Shown: one piece after another, positions 40,357 to 49,794 of the stretch | Position numbering within the stretch: the first letter of the stretch is position 1 | Layout: each line of letters begins with the position of its first letter | Source of the DNA: RPQJ01 sp044226195 | GTDB taxonomy: Bacteria; Pseudomonadota; Gammaproteobacteria; Steroidobacterales; Steroidobacteraceae | Length of the DNA: 64,000 nt | Direction of reading: 5' to 3' | NCBI GenBank assembly: GCA_044226195.1 | Contig: JBGAHO010000020.1 | Coordinates: 1-64,000 of the forward strand | Notes under the pieces: model-generated | The model's input: only the letters and a program-made list of their open reading frames with translations | Database searches by the model: none | What the model was told of the DNA's origin: nothing | Program-made: the position numbers and the translations under genes

Positions 40357-42033
40357 TTACTTCGATCGCTGCGCGGAGCTCGCGTCGCGGGTGGCCCGGA
40401 ACTCCGAGCCGCGGTTCCAGTTCGGCCAGGCGCGCGAGTCCGCGAGGTCGCGCGTGATCCGGTAGACCAGGGTCATGTCTTCGACGGCGCCGCTCAGGTC
40501 CCAGTCGGGACTCCAGCGGTCGCAGGCCTGGTGGTAGCACTTGTCCGTGTATTCCTGCACCCAGCGATCGCCGGCCTCGCGCCCGCCGTTCACGAGGTCG
40601 TGGCCGCCCCCCATCCCCATGAAAAGCAGCGTCGGCACGCCGCGCTTCGCGAACGGGAAGTGATCGGCGCGGAAAGCGAGTCCGCGCTCGGGCTTGCCGT
40701 CCGGCGTGACGACGCGGTGCTGTCGCGCCGCTTCGCGAGCCAGGTAGCCCTCGAGTTCGTTCTGGCCGGCGCCCACCAGCACGATGTCGTGCGCGCGGCC
40801 GTTCGGCTGCAGCACGTCGAGGGTGACGTTGGCCGCGGTCCGGTCCAGCGCGGGTCCGGCCTGCGAGGCGTAGTACTCGGAGCCGAGCAGGTTGCGTTCC
40901 TCCGCCGTCCAGGCCGCGAACACCACGGAGCGCTGCGGTCGCGGGCCCGACTGGAACGCCCGCGCGACTTCCAGCACGCCGGCGATGCCGATGCCGTCGT
41001 CGAGCGCGCCCGCGCGGAACCGGTGACCGTCCGCATCCGGCGCACCCTCGCCGTACGCGTCCCAGTGCGCGCCGACCATGACGGTTTCGTCCGGATGACG
41101 CGTGCCGGTGATGCGGCCGAGCACGTTGTGGCTCACGACCTGCGTGTGCTGCAGCGGGAAATCCGCCGAGAAGCGGGCGCCCGGCAGCGTGACCGGCCGG
41201 AACGCGGCGCTGCGAGCGCTCTTCTTCAGCGCCTCAAAGTCGAGGCCGACGTCCGCGAACAGCTTCACCGCCGTGTCGTGATGCAGCCACGCCTGCAACA
41301 GCAGCTTCTGCTGCGCTGGGTCGGTGCGCAGGATGTCGTAGCCTTCGCCGTTCGGTGCGATGGCCGTCTTCCAGCCGTAGGCGGCGGGTGCGGTCTCGTG
41401 CACGATCAACGCGGCGATCGCGCCGCGGCGCGCGGCCTCCTCGTACTTGTACGTCCAGCGGGCGTAATACGTCGCCGCTCGCCCGCCGAACCGGCCATAC
41501 GCGTCCTCGCCCGGCACGGCTTCGAAGTCGGGGTCGTTCACGAGGAAGACCGCGACCTTGCCGCGCAGGTCCGCGTCCTTGTAGTCGTCCCAGTGGCGCT
41601 CGGGCGCGGTCACGCCGTACCCCACGAACACGAGCGGCGCCTGCTCGATGAGCACGCGATCGACCGGTCGCAGTGCGAGCGCGGCCACGTCGACCTGCTG
41701 CACGAGCGGCCGGCGCTGGTCGCCGATCGTCACACCCATGGCCGCATCGACCGGGACCTGCGTGCGCACGAGCGGCACGGCCTGCAGGTACGAACCGTCG
41801 GTGCCGGCGGGTTCGAGGCCGACGGCCTTGAACTGCGCGACGAGATAGTCGAGAGTCTTCGCTTCACCCGGCGTGCCCGGCGCACGCCCTTCGAACGCGT
41901 CGTCGGCCAGCGTCCGCACGATGGCGGACACGCGCGTCGCATCGATGATCGGGGCGGGCCCGCCGGCGCCGGCCGATGCGGCCAGGGCGAGCAGGGTCGA
42001 TGCGAGTGCCGCGCGGCGGGCCAGTGCGTTCAT
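40357..42033 (-). CDS. Exported M28-family zinc metallopeptidase
   Basis: This is a 558-residue secreted peptidase. After a signal peptide (residues 1-23) comes a helical N-terminal segment, an inserted protease-associated-like region (about 130-250, LRGKVAVFLVNDPDF), and the M28 domain with metal and catalytic positions in VGAHWDAYGEG, GALDDGIGIAGVLEVARAF, AWTAEERNLLGSEYY and HDLVNGGREAGD. Related proteins are aminopeptidases or glutamate-carboxypeptidase-like, and the substrate is not predictable. ATG 42033 overlaps the monooxygenase stop (ATGA), so an oxidoreductase and a peptidase are coupled here. Confidence 0.88.
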   Translation of the reverse strand: MNALARRAALASTLLALAASAGAGGPAPIIDATRVSAIVRTLADDAFEGRAPGTPGEAKTLDYLVAQFKAVGLEPAGTDGSYLQAVPLVRTQVPVDAAMGVTIGDQRRPLVQQVDVAALALRPVDRVLIEQAPLVFVGYGVTAPERHWDDYKDADLRGKVAVFLVNDPDFEAVPGEDAYGRFGGRAATYYARWTYKYEEAARRGAIAALIVHETAPAAYGWKTAIAPNGEGYDILRTDPAQQKLLLQAWLHHDTAVKLFADVGLDFEALKKSARSAAFRPVTLPGARFSADFPLQHTQVVSHNVLGRITGTRHPDETVMVGAHWDAYGEGAPDADGHRFRAGALDDGIGIAGVLEVARAFQSGPRPQRSVVFAAWTAEERNLLGSEYYASQAGPALDRTAANVTLDVLQPNGRAHDIVLVGAGQNELEGYLAREAARQHRVVTPDGKPERGLAFRADHFPFAKRGVPTLLFMGMGGGHDLVNGGREAGDRWVQEYTDKCYHQACDRWSPDWDLSGAVEDMTLVYRITRDLADSRAWPNWNRGSEFRATRDASSAQRSK

Positions 42034-43499
42034 GTCTCGTAGTCCTCCAGCCGCGCCTCGCGCAGCAGCCGCTGGTAGCGGATGGTGCTGTGCGGCCAGT
42101 TGTTGGTAATGGTGCCGTCCGCCAGCTTGTACCAGCTCGCGCCGATCGTGGCCCACACGGACTTCGCGAGGTCCTGCTGCAGGCGGCGGTTGTACTCGTC
42201 CATCACGTCGCGGCGCACGTCGGCCCGGCGCAGGCAGCGGGACTGCAGCTTCTGCACGAGGTCGACGATGTAGCCGACCTGCGCCTCGATCATCACCAGG
42301 ATGCTGTTGTGGCCGAGGTTGGTGTTGGGCCCGTACAGCATGAAGAAGTTCGGAAACCCGCTCACCGTCACGCCGAGGTAGGCGTGCGCGCCGCGCGACC
42401 ACTCGCTGCGCAGGTCGATGCCGCGCGCGCCGGTCACCTGCATCGGCGCGAGGAATTCGGTGCTCTTGAAGCCCGTGGCGTACACGATCACGTCCGCCGC
42501 GATCGTGCTGCCGGCGCGCGTCCGGATGCCGTGCGGCAGGATCGCCTCGATGCCGTCGGTGACGAGCTCGACGTTCGGTCGCGTGAGCGTCGGGTAGTAG
42601 TCGTCGTTGAAGAGCACGCGCTTGGCGCCGATCGGGTAGTCGGGCGTGAGCTTCGCGCGCAGCGCCGGGTCGCGGACCTGCCGGTGCAGGTGGCGCAACG
42701 ACTTCCAGCGTGCGATCGCCTGCACCCACTTCACCTGCTTCATGAGCGGCGTCAGCTGCATTTCGCCGAAGAAGAACCACTGGAAGTCGTGGTAGGCCTT
42801 GGCGAGGCGCGGGTGGCGCGTCAGCAGGCGCTGGGTGCGCGGCCAGTACAGGCGGTCCTTGCGCGGCATGAGCCAGTTGGCCGAGCGCTGGAACACGGTC
42901 AGGCGCGCGACCTGCGGCGCGATCTGCGGCACGAACTGCACGGCGCTCGCCGCGCTGCCGACCACGGCGACGCGCTTGCCGGTGAGGTCGACCGAGTGGT
43001 CCCACTGCGCCGAGTGGAACTGCGCTCCGGCGAAGGATTCGCGCCCCTTGATGTCGGGGATCGACGGGCGGTTCAGCTGCCCGACGCCGGCAATGACGTA
43101 GTCCGCCTCGAGGCGGGCGCCGTCGCTGCACTCGAGGCGCCAGGTGTTCGTCGTGTCGTCGAAGCTCGCGCGCTCCACCGCGCAATTGAAGCGGCAGTGC
43201 GGCAGCAGGCCGTGCTTCACGGCGCACTCGGCCGAATAGGCCAGCAGTTCGGGCTGCCAGGCGAAGCGCCGGCTCCAGTCGGTCTTCTGCGCGAACGAGA
43301 AGCTGTAGAGGAACGACGGGGCGTCGCACGACGCGCCGGGATAGGTGTTGTCGCGCCAGGTGCCGCCGAGCGTCGCGGCCTTCTCGAGGATCACGAAGTC
43401 GTCGAGTTTCGCGGCCTTGAGCTTCATGCCCATGCACAGGCCGGAGTGCCCGGCGCCGATGATCGCAAAGCGGACGCGGCTGGCGTTGGGTGCGCTCAT
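42030..43499 (-). CDS. Baeyer-Villiger-type flavin monooxygenase
   Basis: This 489-residue FAD/NADPH enzyme probably inserts oxygen next to a carbonyl or hydroxylates a small substrate. The FAD site is IIGAGHSGLCMG near the N-terminus, followed by LGGTWRDNTYPGASCD. The Baeyer-Villiger fingerprint FxGxxxHxxxWD is present as FAGAQFHSAQWD, and the NADPH site reads VAVVGSAASAVQFVPQIA. YATGFKSTEFLAP occurs later. The substrate is unknown. It lies 45 nt after mtgA and is coupled to the M28 peptidase, an unusual attachment to a translation and cell-wall operon. Confidence 0.87.
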   Translation of the reverse strand: MSAPNASRVRFAIIGAGHSGLCMGMKLKAAKLDDFVILEKAATLGGTWRDNTYPGASCDAPSFLYSFSFAQKTDWSRRFAWQPELLAYSAECAVKHGLLPHCRFNCAVERASFDDTTNTWRLECSDGARLEADYVIAGVGQLNRPSIPDIKGRESFAGAQFHSAQWDHSVDLTGKRVAVVGSAASAVQFVPQIAPQVARLTVFQRSANWLMPRKDRLYWPRTQRLLTRHPRLAKAYHDFQWFFFGEMQLTPLMKQVKWVQAIARWKSLRHLHRQVRDPALRAKLTPDYPIGAKRVLFNDDYYPTLTRPNVELVTDGIEAILPHGIRTRAGSTIAADVIVYATGFKSTEFLAPMQVTGARGIDLRSEWSRGAHAYLGVTVSGFPNFFMLYGPNTNLGHNSILVMIEAQVGYIVDLVQKLQSRCLRRADVRRDVMDEYNRRLQQDLAKSVWATIGASWYKLADGTITNNWPHSTIRYQRLLREARLEDYET

Positions 43500-43544
43500 A
43501 TCTCGTGTCCCCGATCGGGCGATGGTGTGACCAGCATGCAGCGT

Positions 43545-44264
43545 TCAGCGCAGGCTCGCCAGATAGGAGGTGCCGCCGAGCGCCATCATCTGGCGGATGA
43601 TCCACGCCTGTCGGTTGCGGACGTAACGCGAGGGCGCGTCGACCCGGAAGCGCTTCGGCGCCGGCAGCACGGCGGCCAGCAGCGCCGCCTGCGACGTGGT
43701 GATCCGGCGCGCATCCGCGTGGAAGAACCGCTGGCTCGCGGCCTGCACGCCATACGTCCCGCGCCCGAACTCGACGATGTTCAGGTAGACCTCGAGGATG
43801 CGCTGCTTGCTCCACAGCGCCTCGATCAGCACCGTGATGCCGGCTTCCAGGCCCTTGCGGACCCAGCTGTGGCCCGGCCAGAGGAACAGGTTCTTGGCGA
43901 CCTGCTGCGAGATCGTGCTCGCACCGCGCGTGCGACGCCCGCGCTCACGGGCCTCGAGGGCCTTGTCGATCTGCTTGAAGTCGAAGCCGTTGTGGTCCGG
44001 GAAGCGCTGGTCCTCGGAGGCGATCACGGCCAGCGCGGCCTGCTTCGAGATCTGGTTCCAGTCGCGCCACTCGTGGCGGAACTCGTAACCCGGCTCGCTC
44101 GAGAACAGCGCGCCGATGCGGCTCTCGACCATGAAGGCGGTGAACGGCGGATCGATCCAGCGGAAGGCGACCACCGCCGCCACCGTCAGCGAAACCCAGG
44201 CGGCGACGGCGAGGAACAGCCCGCGCAGGAGCCTGCGCGCGAGTCCGCGCCGTGCCTTCGCCAT
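43545..44264 (-). CDS. mtgA: Monofunctional peptidoglycan glycosyltransferase MtgA
   Basis: MtgA polymerises lipid II into glycan strands without a transpeptidase domain. The 239-residue protein has one N-terminal membrane anchor (about 15-37) and the GT51 motifs IASEDQRFPDHNGFD (catalytic Glu), RGASTISQQVAKNLFLWP, RKGLEAGITVLIE, and ILEVYLNIVEFG. The start lies 10 nt after the ppiB stop. Confidence 0.94.
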   Translation of the reverse strand: MAKARRGLARRLLRGLFLAVAAWVSLTVAAVVAFRWIDPPFTAFMVESRIGALFSSEPGYEFRHEWRDWNQISKQAALAVIASEDQRFPDHNGFDFKQIDKALEARERGRRTRGASTISQQVAKNLFLWPGHSWVRKGLEAGITVLIEALWSKQRILEVYLNIVEFGRGTYGVQAASQRFFHADARRITTSQAALLAAVLPAPKRFRVDAPSRYVRNRQAWIIRQMMALGGTSYLASLR

Positions 44265-44274
44265 GGGGGCGGGA

Positions 44275-44769
44275 TCAGGCCTTCGGGTCGATGCGCTTGG
44301 CGCTCTTCACGACGATCGGCTCGAGCGGAACGTCGTCGTGCATGCCCTTGCGACCGGTCTTGACCTGCGCCATCGCGTCGATCACGGCCATGCCTTCGGT
44401 CACGTGGCCGAACACGGCATAGCCGGCGCCCCCGCGACCCGGGTCGAGGAACGCGTTGTCGACGAGGTTGATGAAGAACTGCGAGGTCGCGCTGTGCGGG
44501 TCGTTGGTGCGCGCCATCGACAGCGTGCCGCGGCGGTTCTTGAGGCCGTTGTCCGCCTCGTTCTTGATCGGGGCCCGCGTCGGCTTCTGCTTCATGTCGG
44601 CCGTCATGCCGCCGCCCTGGACGACGAAGCCGGGGATGACCCGATGGAACACGGTGTCGTCGAAATGGCCGGCCTCGGCGTAGTCGAGGAAGTTCTGCGC
44701 GGAGATCGGGGCTTCCTGGTCGAACAGTTCGACGGTGAAGTCGCCGAGCGAGGTTTCGAATCGGATCAT
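44275..44769 (-). CDS. ppiB: Cytoplasmic cyclophilin-type peptidyl-prolyl isomerase B
   Basis: This 164-residue cyclophilin has no signal peptide, so it is cytoplasmic like E. coli PpiB. Visible family motifs are MIRFETSLGDFTVELF, FHRVIPGFVVQGGG (catalytic Arg), SMARTNDPHSATSQFFINL and YAVFGHVTEG. ATG 44769 is chosen because the upstream extension is not conserved. A 61-bp gap separates it from prmC. Confidence 0.94.
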   Translation of the reverse strand: MIRFETSLGDFTVELFDQEAPISAQNFLDYAEAGHFDDTVFHRVIPGFVVQGGGMTADMKQKPTRAPIKNEADNGLKNRRGTLSMARTNDPHSATSQFFINLVDNAFLDPGRGGAGYAVFGHVTEGMAVIDAMAQVKTGRKGMHDDVPLEPIVVKSAKRIDPKA

Positions 44770-44830
44770 GACGGGGCCCTGGAATGAATGCGGAACGGGG
44801 CGGGAATAGTGAACGGCCGGCCGGCCGATG

Positions 44831-45685
44831 TCACGCCCCTCCGGGCAGCCGGCCCTCGGTGGACCGGTCGAGGCCGGCGAGGTCGCGGACCGTCCGGACA
44901 TCGGTCAGTCCGGCCCGTTCGAACAGGGCGCGCACGTCGTGCCCCTGCCGGTCGCCATGCTCCACGATCAGCCAGCCGCCGGCTTGCAGGTGCAGCGGGG
45001 CGCCGGCGGCCACGATGGCCACGGCCTCGAGCCCCGTCGGCCCGGCGAACAGGGCGCCCGGCGGCTCGTACCGTCGCACGCCCGGCTCGACCCGCGGGTC
45101 GTCGGTCGCGATGTAGGGCGGATTGCTGGCAATGAGGTCGAAGCGCTCGCCGGCCACCGGCTCGAACCACGAGCCGCCGCGGACCTCGACGTTGCCGAGT
45201 CCGAGTCGCGCGGCATTGCGCCGGGTGAGATCGAGCGCGGCGTCGGCCACGTCGGTGGCGACGATCCGTGCGTCGGGGCGTTCCTGTGCCAGGGCCAGGG
45301 CCACGGCGCCACTGCCGCAGGCGAGGTCGAGCACCCCGCATGCGGTGTCGGCGGGCAGCCGGGCCAGCGCGAGCTCGACCAGCAGTTCGGTCTCGGGCCG
45401 CGGGATGAGCACGCCAGGGCCGACCTCGAGCGGCAGCGACCAAAACTCGCGCGTGCCGAGGATGTACGCGACGGGTTCGCCGTGGCTGCGTCGCGTGACA
45501 TGGGCCTCGTAACGGTCGGTCGCCTCGCAGTCGAGGATGCGTTCTTCCGGGTGGGCGAGCAGGTACGAGCGTGGCTTGCCGAGCGCGGCGGCCAGCAGGA
45601 TCTCGGCCTCGATCCGCGGCTCGGCGCTGTGGCGTGCGAGGCGGCGGACGCCTTCCTCGAGCAGTGCGGCGATTTCGGTGGCCAC
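44831..45685 (-). CDS. prmC: Release-factor glutamine methyltransferase PrmC
   Basis: PrmC methylates the GGQ glutamine of release factors RF1 and RF2. The 284-residue protein has a helical N-terminal domain (ILLAAALGKPRSYLLAHPEE), the SAM-binding site LDLACGSGAVALALA, ATDVADAAL, and the catalytic NPPY motif (IASNPPYIATDDP). It begins directly after the prfA stop with no gap and so is co-translated with its own substrate. Confidence 0.96.
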   Translation of the reverse strand: MATEIAALLEEGVRRLARHSAEPRIEAEILLAAALGKPRSYLLAHPEERILDCEATDRYEAHVTRRSHGEPVAYILGTREFWSLPLEVGPGVLIPRPETELLVELALARLPADTACGVLDLACGSGAVALALAQERPDARIVATDVADAALDLTRRNAARLGLGNVEVRGGSWFEPVAGERFDLIASNPPYIATDDPRVEPGVRRYEPPGALFAGPTGLEAVAIVAAGAPLHLQAGGWLIVEHGDRQGHDVRALFERAGLTDVRTVRDLAGLDRSTEGRLPGGA

Positions 45686-46765
45686 TTACTCCAGGCTCGC
45701 GAGCTGCTCGGCCTGCCATTCCTGCTGCAGCGGGCCGATCACGTCGGCGAGCGCGCCTTCCATGATCGCGGGCAGCTGGTACAGCGTGAGGTTGACGCGG
45801 TGGTCGGTCACGCGGCCCTGCGGATAGTTGTAGGTGCGGATGCGCTCGGAGCGATCGCCGCTGCCCACCTGCAGCTTGCGGTCCTGGTTCTGCTGGGCCG
45901 TCTGTTTCTGCTGCTGGGCCTCGAGCAGCCGGGCGCGCAGCAGCGCCATGGCCCGCGAGCGGTTCTTGTGCTGCGAGCGCTCGTCCTGGCACTCGACCAC
46001 CACGCCGGTGGGAATGTGCGTGATACGAATCGCCGAATCCGTCTTGTTGACGTGCTGGCCGCCCGCGCCCGAGGCGCGAAACGTGTCGATGCGCAGGTCG
46101 GCCGGGTTGAGCGGCACGTCGTCGATCTCTTCCAGCTCGGGCAGGATCGCCACTGTGCACGCCGAGGTGTGGATGCGGCCCTGGGCTTCCGTGGCCGGCA
46201 CGCGCTGCACGCGGTGCGCCCCGGACTCGAACTTCAGCTGCGAGTACGCACCCTTGCCGACCACCCGGCTGATGATTTCCTTGTAGCCGCCGTGCTCGCC
46301 CGCGCTCTCGCTCAGGACCTCGACCTTCCAGCCCTGGCGCTCGGCGTAGCGCGCGTACATGCGGAACAGGTCGCCGGCGAAGATCGCGGCTTCGTCACCG
46401 CCCGTGCCGGCGCGGATCTCGAGGAAGATGTTGGCGTCGTCGCGCGGGTCCTTCGGCACGAGGAGGCGCGTCAGCTCGTCGGCCTCGGCGGCGAGTTTCG
46501 CGTCGAGATCCCGCAATTCCTCGGCCGCGAGTTCGCGCATCTCGGCGTCGCCGCCCGTCGCCATCTCGGCGGTCGACCCCCGTTCCTGCTCGAGGCGGCG
46601 GTACTCGTTGAAGCGCGCGGCCACGGGCTCGAGGCGCGCATATTCCATCGACAGCTCGCGGAACTGGTTCTGGCGGCCGATCACCTCGGGGTCGGCCAGC
46701 AGGCGGCCGACTTCCTCGAAGCGCTCGACCGTCCGCTCGAGACGGCGGCGGATGGAATCCTTCAT
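45686..46765 (-). CDS. prfA: Peptide chain release factor 1
   Basis: RF1 terminates translation at UAA and UAG. The 359-residue protein has the codon-recognition PxT motif (RVPATEAQGRIHTS) and the catalytic GGQ loop (RASGAGGQHVNKTDSAIR), with an N-terminal helical domain. Its start overlaps the hemA stop by one base and its stop abuts prmC. Confidence 0.97.
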   Translation of the reverse strand: MKDSIRRRLERTVERFEEVGRLLADPEVIGRQNQFRELSMEYARLEPVAARFNEYRRLEQERGSTAEMATGGDAEMRELAAEELRDLDAKLAAEADELTRLLVPKDPRDDANIFLEIRAGTGGDEAAIFAGDLFRMYARYAERQGWKVEVLSESAGEHGGYKEIISRVVGKGAYSQLKFESGAHRVQRVPATEAQGRIHTSACTVAILPELEEIDDVPLNPADLRIDTFRASGAGGQHVNKTDSAIRITHIPTGVVVECQDERSQHKNRSRAMALLRARLLEAQQQKQTAQQNQDRKLQVGSGDRSERIRTYNYPQGRVTDHRVNLTLYQLPAIMEGALADVIGPLQQEWQAEQLASLE

Positions 46766-48018
46766 CAGTCGTGCGAGTCCAGGTGATAGATCGCAGCGAT
46801 GGTGTCGATGATCTCGCCGTCGCCGCTCTCCGCGGCATCGCGCAGGCGCTGGCTCGGCGCGTGGATCAGGCGGTTGGTGAGCGTGGTCGAGATGAACTCG
46901 AGCGCTTCCTCCGGCGAGCGGCCGTGCGCCAGCATGCGCTGTGCCTGCTCGAGCGTGTGCTGGCGCACCTTCTCGGCGTCGGAGCGCAGGCGGCGGATCA
47001 GCGGCGCGGCCTCGCGCGTGCGCAGCTCGTGCTCGAAGCGCTCGACCTCGGACTGCACCAGCTCCGTCGCCTCGCGCGCCGCCGCGCGGCGACCTTCCAT
47101 GTTCTCGTTCACGACCGTGTTCAGGTCGTCGATCGTGAACAGGTAGATGTCCTCGAGCTCGGCGACCTCGGCCTCGATGTCGCGCGGCACGGCGATGTCG
47201 ACCATGAACATCGGCCGGCGCTTGCGGGCGCGCAGCGCCGCCGCGGTCATCTCACGGGTGATGATGGCGTTCGGCGCCGCCGTCGAGGCAACCACGATGT
47301 CGGCTTCGCGCAGGTGCGTCGGGATCTCATCCAGCGAGATCGCGAAGGCCTGGAACTCGGCGGCGAGCTCGCGCGCACGATCGATGCTGCGGTTGGCGAC
47401 GATCATGCGCCGCAGGCCGTCGGCGTGGAGGTGGCGGGCGGCGAGGGCGATGGTCTCGCCGGCGCCGACCAGCAGTGCCGTGCGGTTCTCGAAGCTGGCG
47501 AACACGGTCTTGGCCATGGCCACGGCGGCCGACGCGACCGAGACCGCGTTGGCGCCGATCTTGGTCTCGGTGCGCACGCGCTTGGCGACGGAGAAGGTGG
47601 CCTGGAACAGCCGGTTGAGCACCGGGCCGGTCGTGCCGGCTTCCTGTGCGACGCGGTACGACTCCTTGAGCTGGCCGAGGATCTGCGACTCGCCGAGCAC
47701 CATCGAGTCGAGGCCGGACGCCACCGAGAAGGCGTGCTCGACGGCCTTCACCGCGTCGTGGTGGTACAGGCACTGGTGGATCGAGCCACCGAGCTGGTGG
47801 TACTGGGCCAGCCACCGCCCGAGCTCCGAAGACTCGCCGTCGGTGACGCAGTACAGCTCGGTCCGGTTGCAGGTCGAGACGATCAGCGACTCGCGGATCT
47901 CCGGCAGGGCCTTGAGTTCCTTGAGGGCGTCCGGGATCCGCGCCGGCTCGAAGACCACGCGCTCCCGGACTTCCACGGGAGCCGTGCGGTGATTGATGCC
48001 GACGACGACGAGAGACAT
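46765..48018 (-). CDS. hemA: Glutamyl-tRNA reductase
   Basis: HemA reduces glutamyl-tRNA(Glu) to glutamate-1-semialdehyde, the first step of C5 haem synthesis. The 417-residue protein has the nucleophile cysteine in STCNRTELYCV, the HAFSVASGLDSMVLGE block, the NADPH motif LLVGAGETIALAARHL, and the dimerisation helix at the C-terminus. ATG 48018 begins MSLVVVGINHRTAPV as in the family. The short divergent gap to the TPR gene carries the promoter(s). Confidence 0.96.
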   Translation of the reverse strand: MSLVVVGINHRTAPVEVRERVVFEPARIPDALKELKALPEIRESLIVSTCNRTELYCVTDGESSELGRWLAQYHQLGGSIHQCLYHHDAVKAVEHAFSVASGLDSMVLGESQILGQLKESYRVAQEAGTTGPVLNRLFQATFSVAKRVRTETKIGANAVSVASAAVAMAKTVFASFENRTALLVGAGETIALAARHLHADGLRRMIVANRSIDRARELAAEFQAFAISLDEIPTHLREADIVVASTAAPNAIITREMTAAALRARKRRPMFMVDIAVPRDIEAEVAELEDIYLFTIDDLNTVVNENMEGRRAAAREATELVQSEVERFEHELRTREAAPLIRRLRSDAEKVRQHTLEQAQRMLAHGRSPEEALEFISTTLTNRLIHAPSQRLRDAAESGDGEIIDTIAAIYHLDSHD

Positions 48019-48093
48019 TCCTGTTCCAGTTGGGAAAAGTCGCGAAATTCTGGGTGAACCGGACAGGCAACACAAGTCGCATTCGCCTTCCGC

Positions 48094-48099
48094 TATAGT
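48094..48099 (+). promoter_or_regulatory. -10 element of the TPR lipoprotein-lolB-ispE operon
   Basis: TATAGT lies 9 nt before the ATG at 48109. The intervening bases (GGGCCGGCC) contain no Shine-Dalgarno, so the transcript would have almost no leader. The -35 is weak. Confidence 0.5.
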
Positions 48100-48108
48100 G
48101 GGCCGGCC

Positions 48109-49794
48109 ATGCCTATCCGCATTTGCCGCGTCCTCGTTTCGCAGGCCCTCGTGGGTCTCGTCCTCCTGGCCGGATGCACGCCCTCCGCCGCGGTCCGCCC
48201 GCAATCCGCGCCCGTCTCATCGGATCCGAAGGCGCTGCTGACCGAGGCGGATGCCGCCCTGGCGCGCGGCGACCTCGTGGCCGCTGCCGCGGCCTACCGG
48301 CGTGCCGCGGAGCTCTCGGGCGACGAAGCCGTGGCGGAGCAGGCCACGCGGGCCGCCTACGACAGTCACCAGTTGCGTGCGGCCGCCGGGGCTGCGCAGC
48401 GCTGGCTCACGATCAACCCGACCAGCGAAGAGGCGCGCCGGTACGCGGGCATGGCGGCCCTGCGCCTGCACCAGCTCGACGAGGCCGAGGCCGAGTTCAG
48501 CCAGTTGCTGGACACCGCCTACATCAGCCCGGCCGCGGGGTTCCTCGCGCTCCTGCCGGTCATGGGCGACGAAGGCATCCCGACCGACGTGACCGAGTTG
48601 CTGCGTCGCCTGGTGGCGAAGCGGCCGAAGGTAGCCGAGGGCCACTACGCGCTCGCCAACGCGGCCCTGCGCTCCGAGAATTTCGCGCTCGCGCTGTCCT
48701 CGGCGCAGCAGGCGACCACGCTGGCGCCTTACTGGACACCCGCGAAGCTGATGCTCGCGCGCGCGACCGTCGCAGCCGGCAAGGAGGACGAGGGCCTCGC
48801 GATGGCGCGCGACCTCGTCACCGCGCCGGATTCCGACATCGCGACCCAGCTCGAATATGCGCTGCTGCTCGCCGGCACCGGCCACGACGAGGAAGCGCGC
48901 GCCATGCTCACGCCGTATGCCACCGGGCAGACGGTGATCCCGGGAGCGATCCGCAGCCTCGGGGCGATGGACCTCGATGCCGGCGCGCTTGACGATGCAC
49001 AGCGCCACTTCGAAGACCTGTTGTCGACCGGGGCGCAATCGTACGAGTCGATGTACTTCCTCGGCGTCATCGCCGAGCGCCGCAAGGACCCCGAGCGCGC
49101 GCTGCGCTATTACAGCCGCGTGCAGGGCGGCGACTACGCGATCCTCGCGCAGCAGCGCGTGGCCCGCATTCGCGCGGACAAATCGGGACTGGCGGCCGGA
49201 CTCGAGCATCTCGAGCAGTTCGCCCACGCACAGCCGCAGAACGGACCGCAGCTCATCGCGGCGCGGGCGGCGCTGGCCTCCGCGATGGACGACGAGAAGC
49301 AGGCGCTCGCCATCCTCGACGACGGGATCCGCCGCTACCCGGACCTGCTCAGCCTGCGCATGGATCGCATCTTCCTGTACGAGCGCACGGGCAAGGACGA
49401 CGCAGCGGTGCGCGACCTGCGCGCGCTGCTCGCCGAGCGACCGGGCGATGCCGTGGTGCAGAACGCGCTCGGCTACACCCTCGCCGATCACGGCCGGCAA
49501 CTGGAGGAAGCGCAGGGGCTGATCGATGCCGCGCTCGCGCAGTCGCCGGACAGCGCGGCCATCCTCGACAGCAAGGGCTGGCTGCTGCACAAGCAGGGCA
49601 AGCACGAGGAAGCGCTGGCCTATCTCGAGCGCTCGCGCAGCTTCGGCAACGACCCCGAGATCGACCTGCACGTCGGCGAGGTGCAGTGGGCACTCGGCCG
49701 TCCGCAGGACGCGCGCAAGACCTGGCAGGACGGGCTCGCCAAGTACCCGGAGAATCGGCCGTTGCAGGAGCGCCTCAAGCGGGCCGGACCCTGA
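48109..49794 (+). CDS. TPR-repeat lipoprotein
   Basis: This 561-residue protein has a lipoprotein signal peptide (LVLLAGC, Cys23) and a mature part of helical TPR-like pairs from end to end, for example LTEADAALARGDLVAAAAAYRRAAEL and HYALANAALRSENFALALS. The best repeats are at the C-terminus (ILDSKGWLLHKQGKHEEALAYLERS). Proteins like this precede lolB in many gammaproteobacteria. The function is unknown; an envelope-assembly scaffold is plausible. The stop overlaps the lolB start (TGATG). Confidence 0.88.
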   Translation: MPIRICRVLVSQALVGLVLLAGCTPSAAVRPQSAPVSSDPKALLTEADAALARGDLVAAAAAYRRAAELSGDEAVAEQATRAAYDSHQLRAAAGAAQRWLTINPTSEEARRYAGMAALRLHQLDEAEAEFSQLLDTAYISPAAGFLALLPVMGDEGIPTDVTELLRRLVAKRPKVAEGHYALANAALRSENFALALSSAQQATTLAPYWTPAKLMLARATVAAGKEDEGLAMARDLVTAPDSDIATQLEYALLLAGTGHDEEARAMLTPYATGQTVIPGAIRSLGAMDLDAGALDDAQRHFEDLLSTGAQSYESMYFLGVIAERRKDPERALRYYSRVQGGDYAILAQQRVARIRADKSGLAAGLEHLEQFAHAQPQNGPQLIAARAALASAMDDEKQALAILDDGIRRYPDLLSLRMDRIFLYERTGKDDAAVRDLRALLAERPGDAVVQNALGYTLADHGRQLEEAQGLIDAALAQSPDSAAILDSKGWLLHKQGKHEEALAYLERSRSFGNDPEIDLHVGEVQWALGRPQDARKTWQDGLAKYPENRPLQERLKRAGP

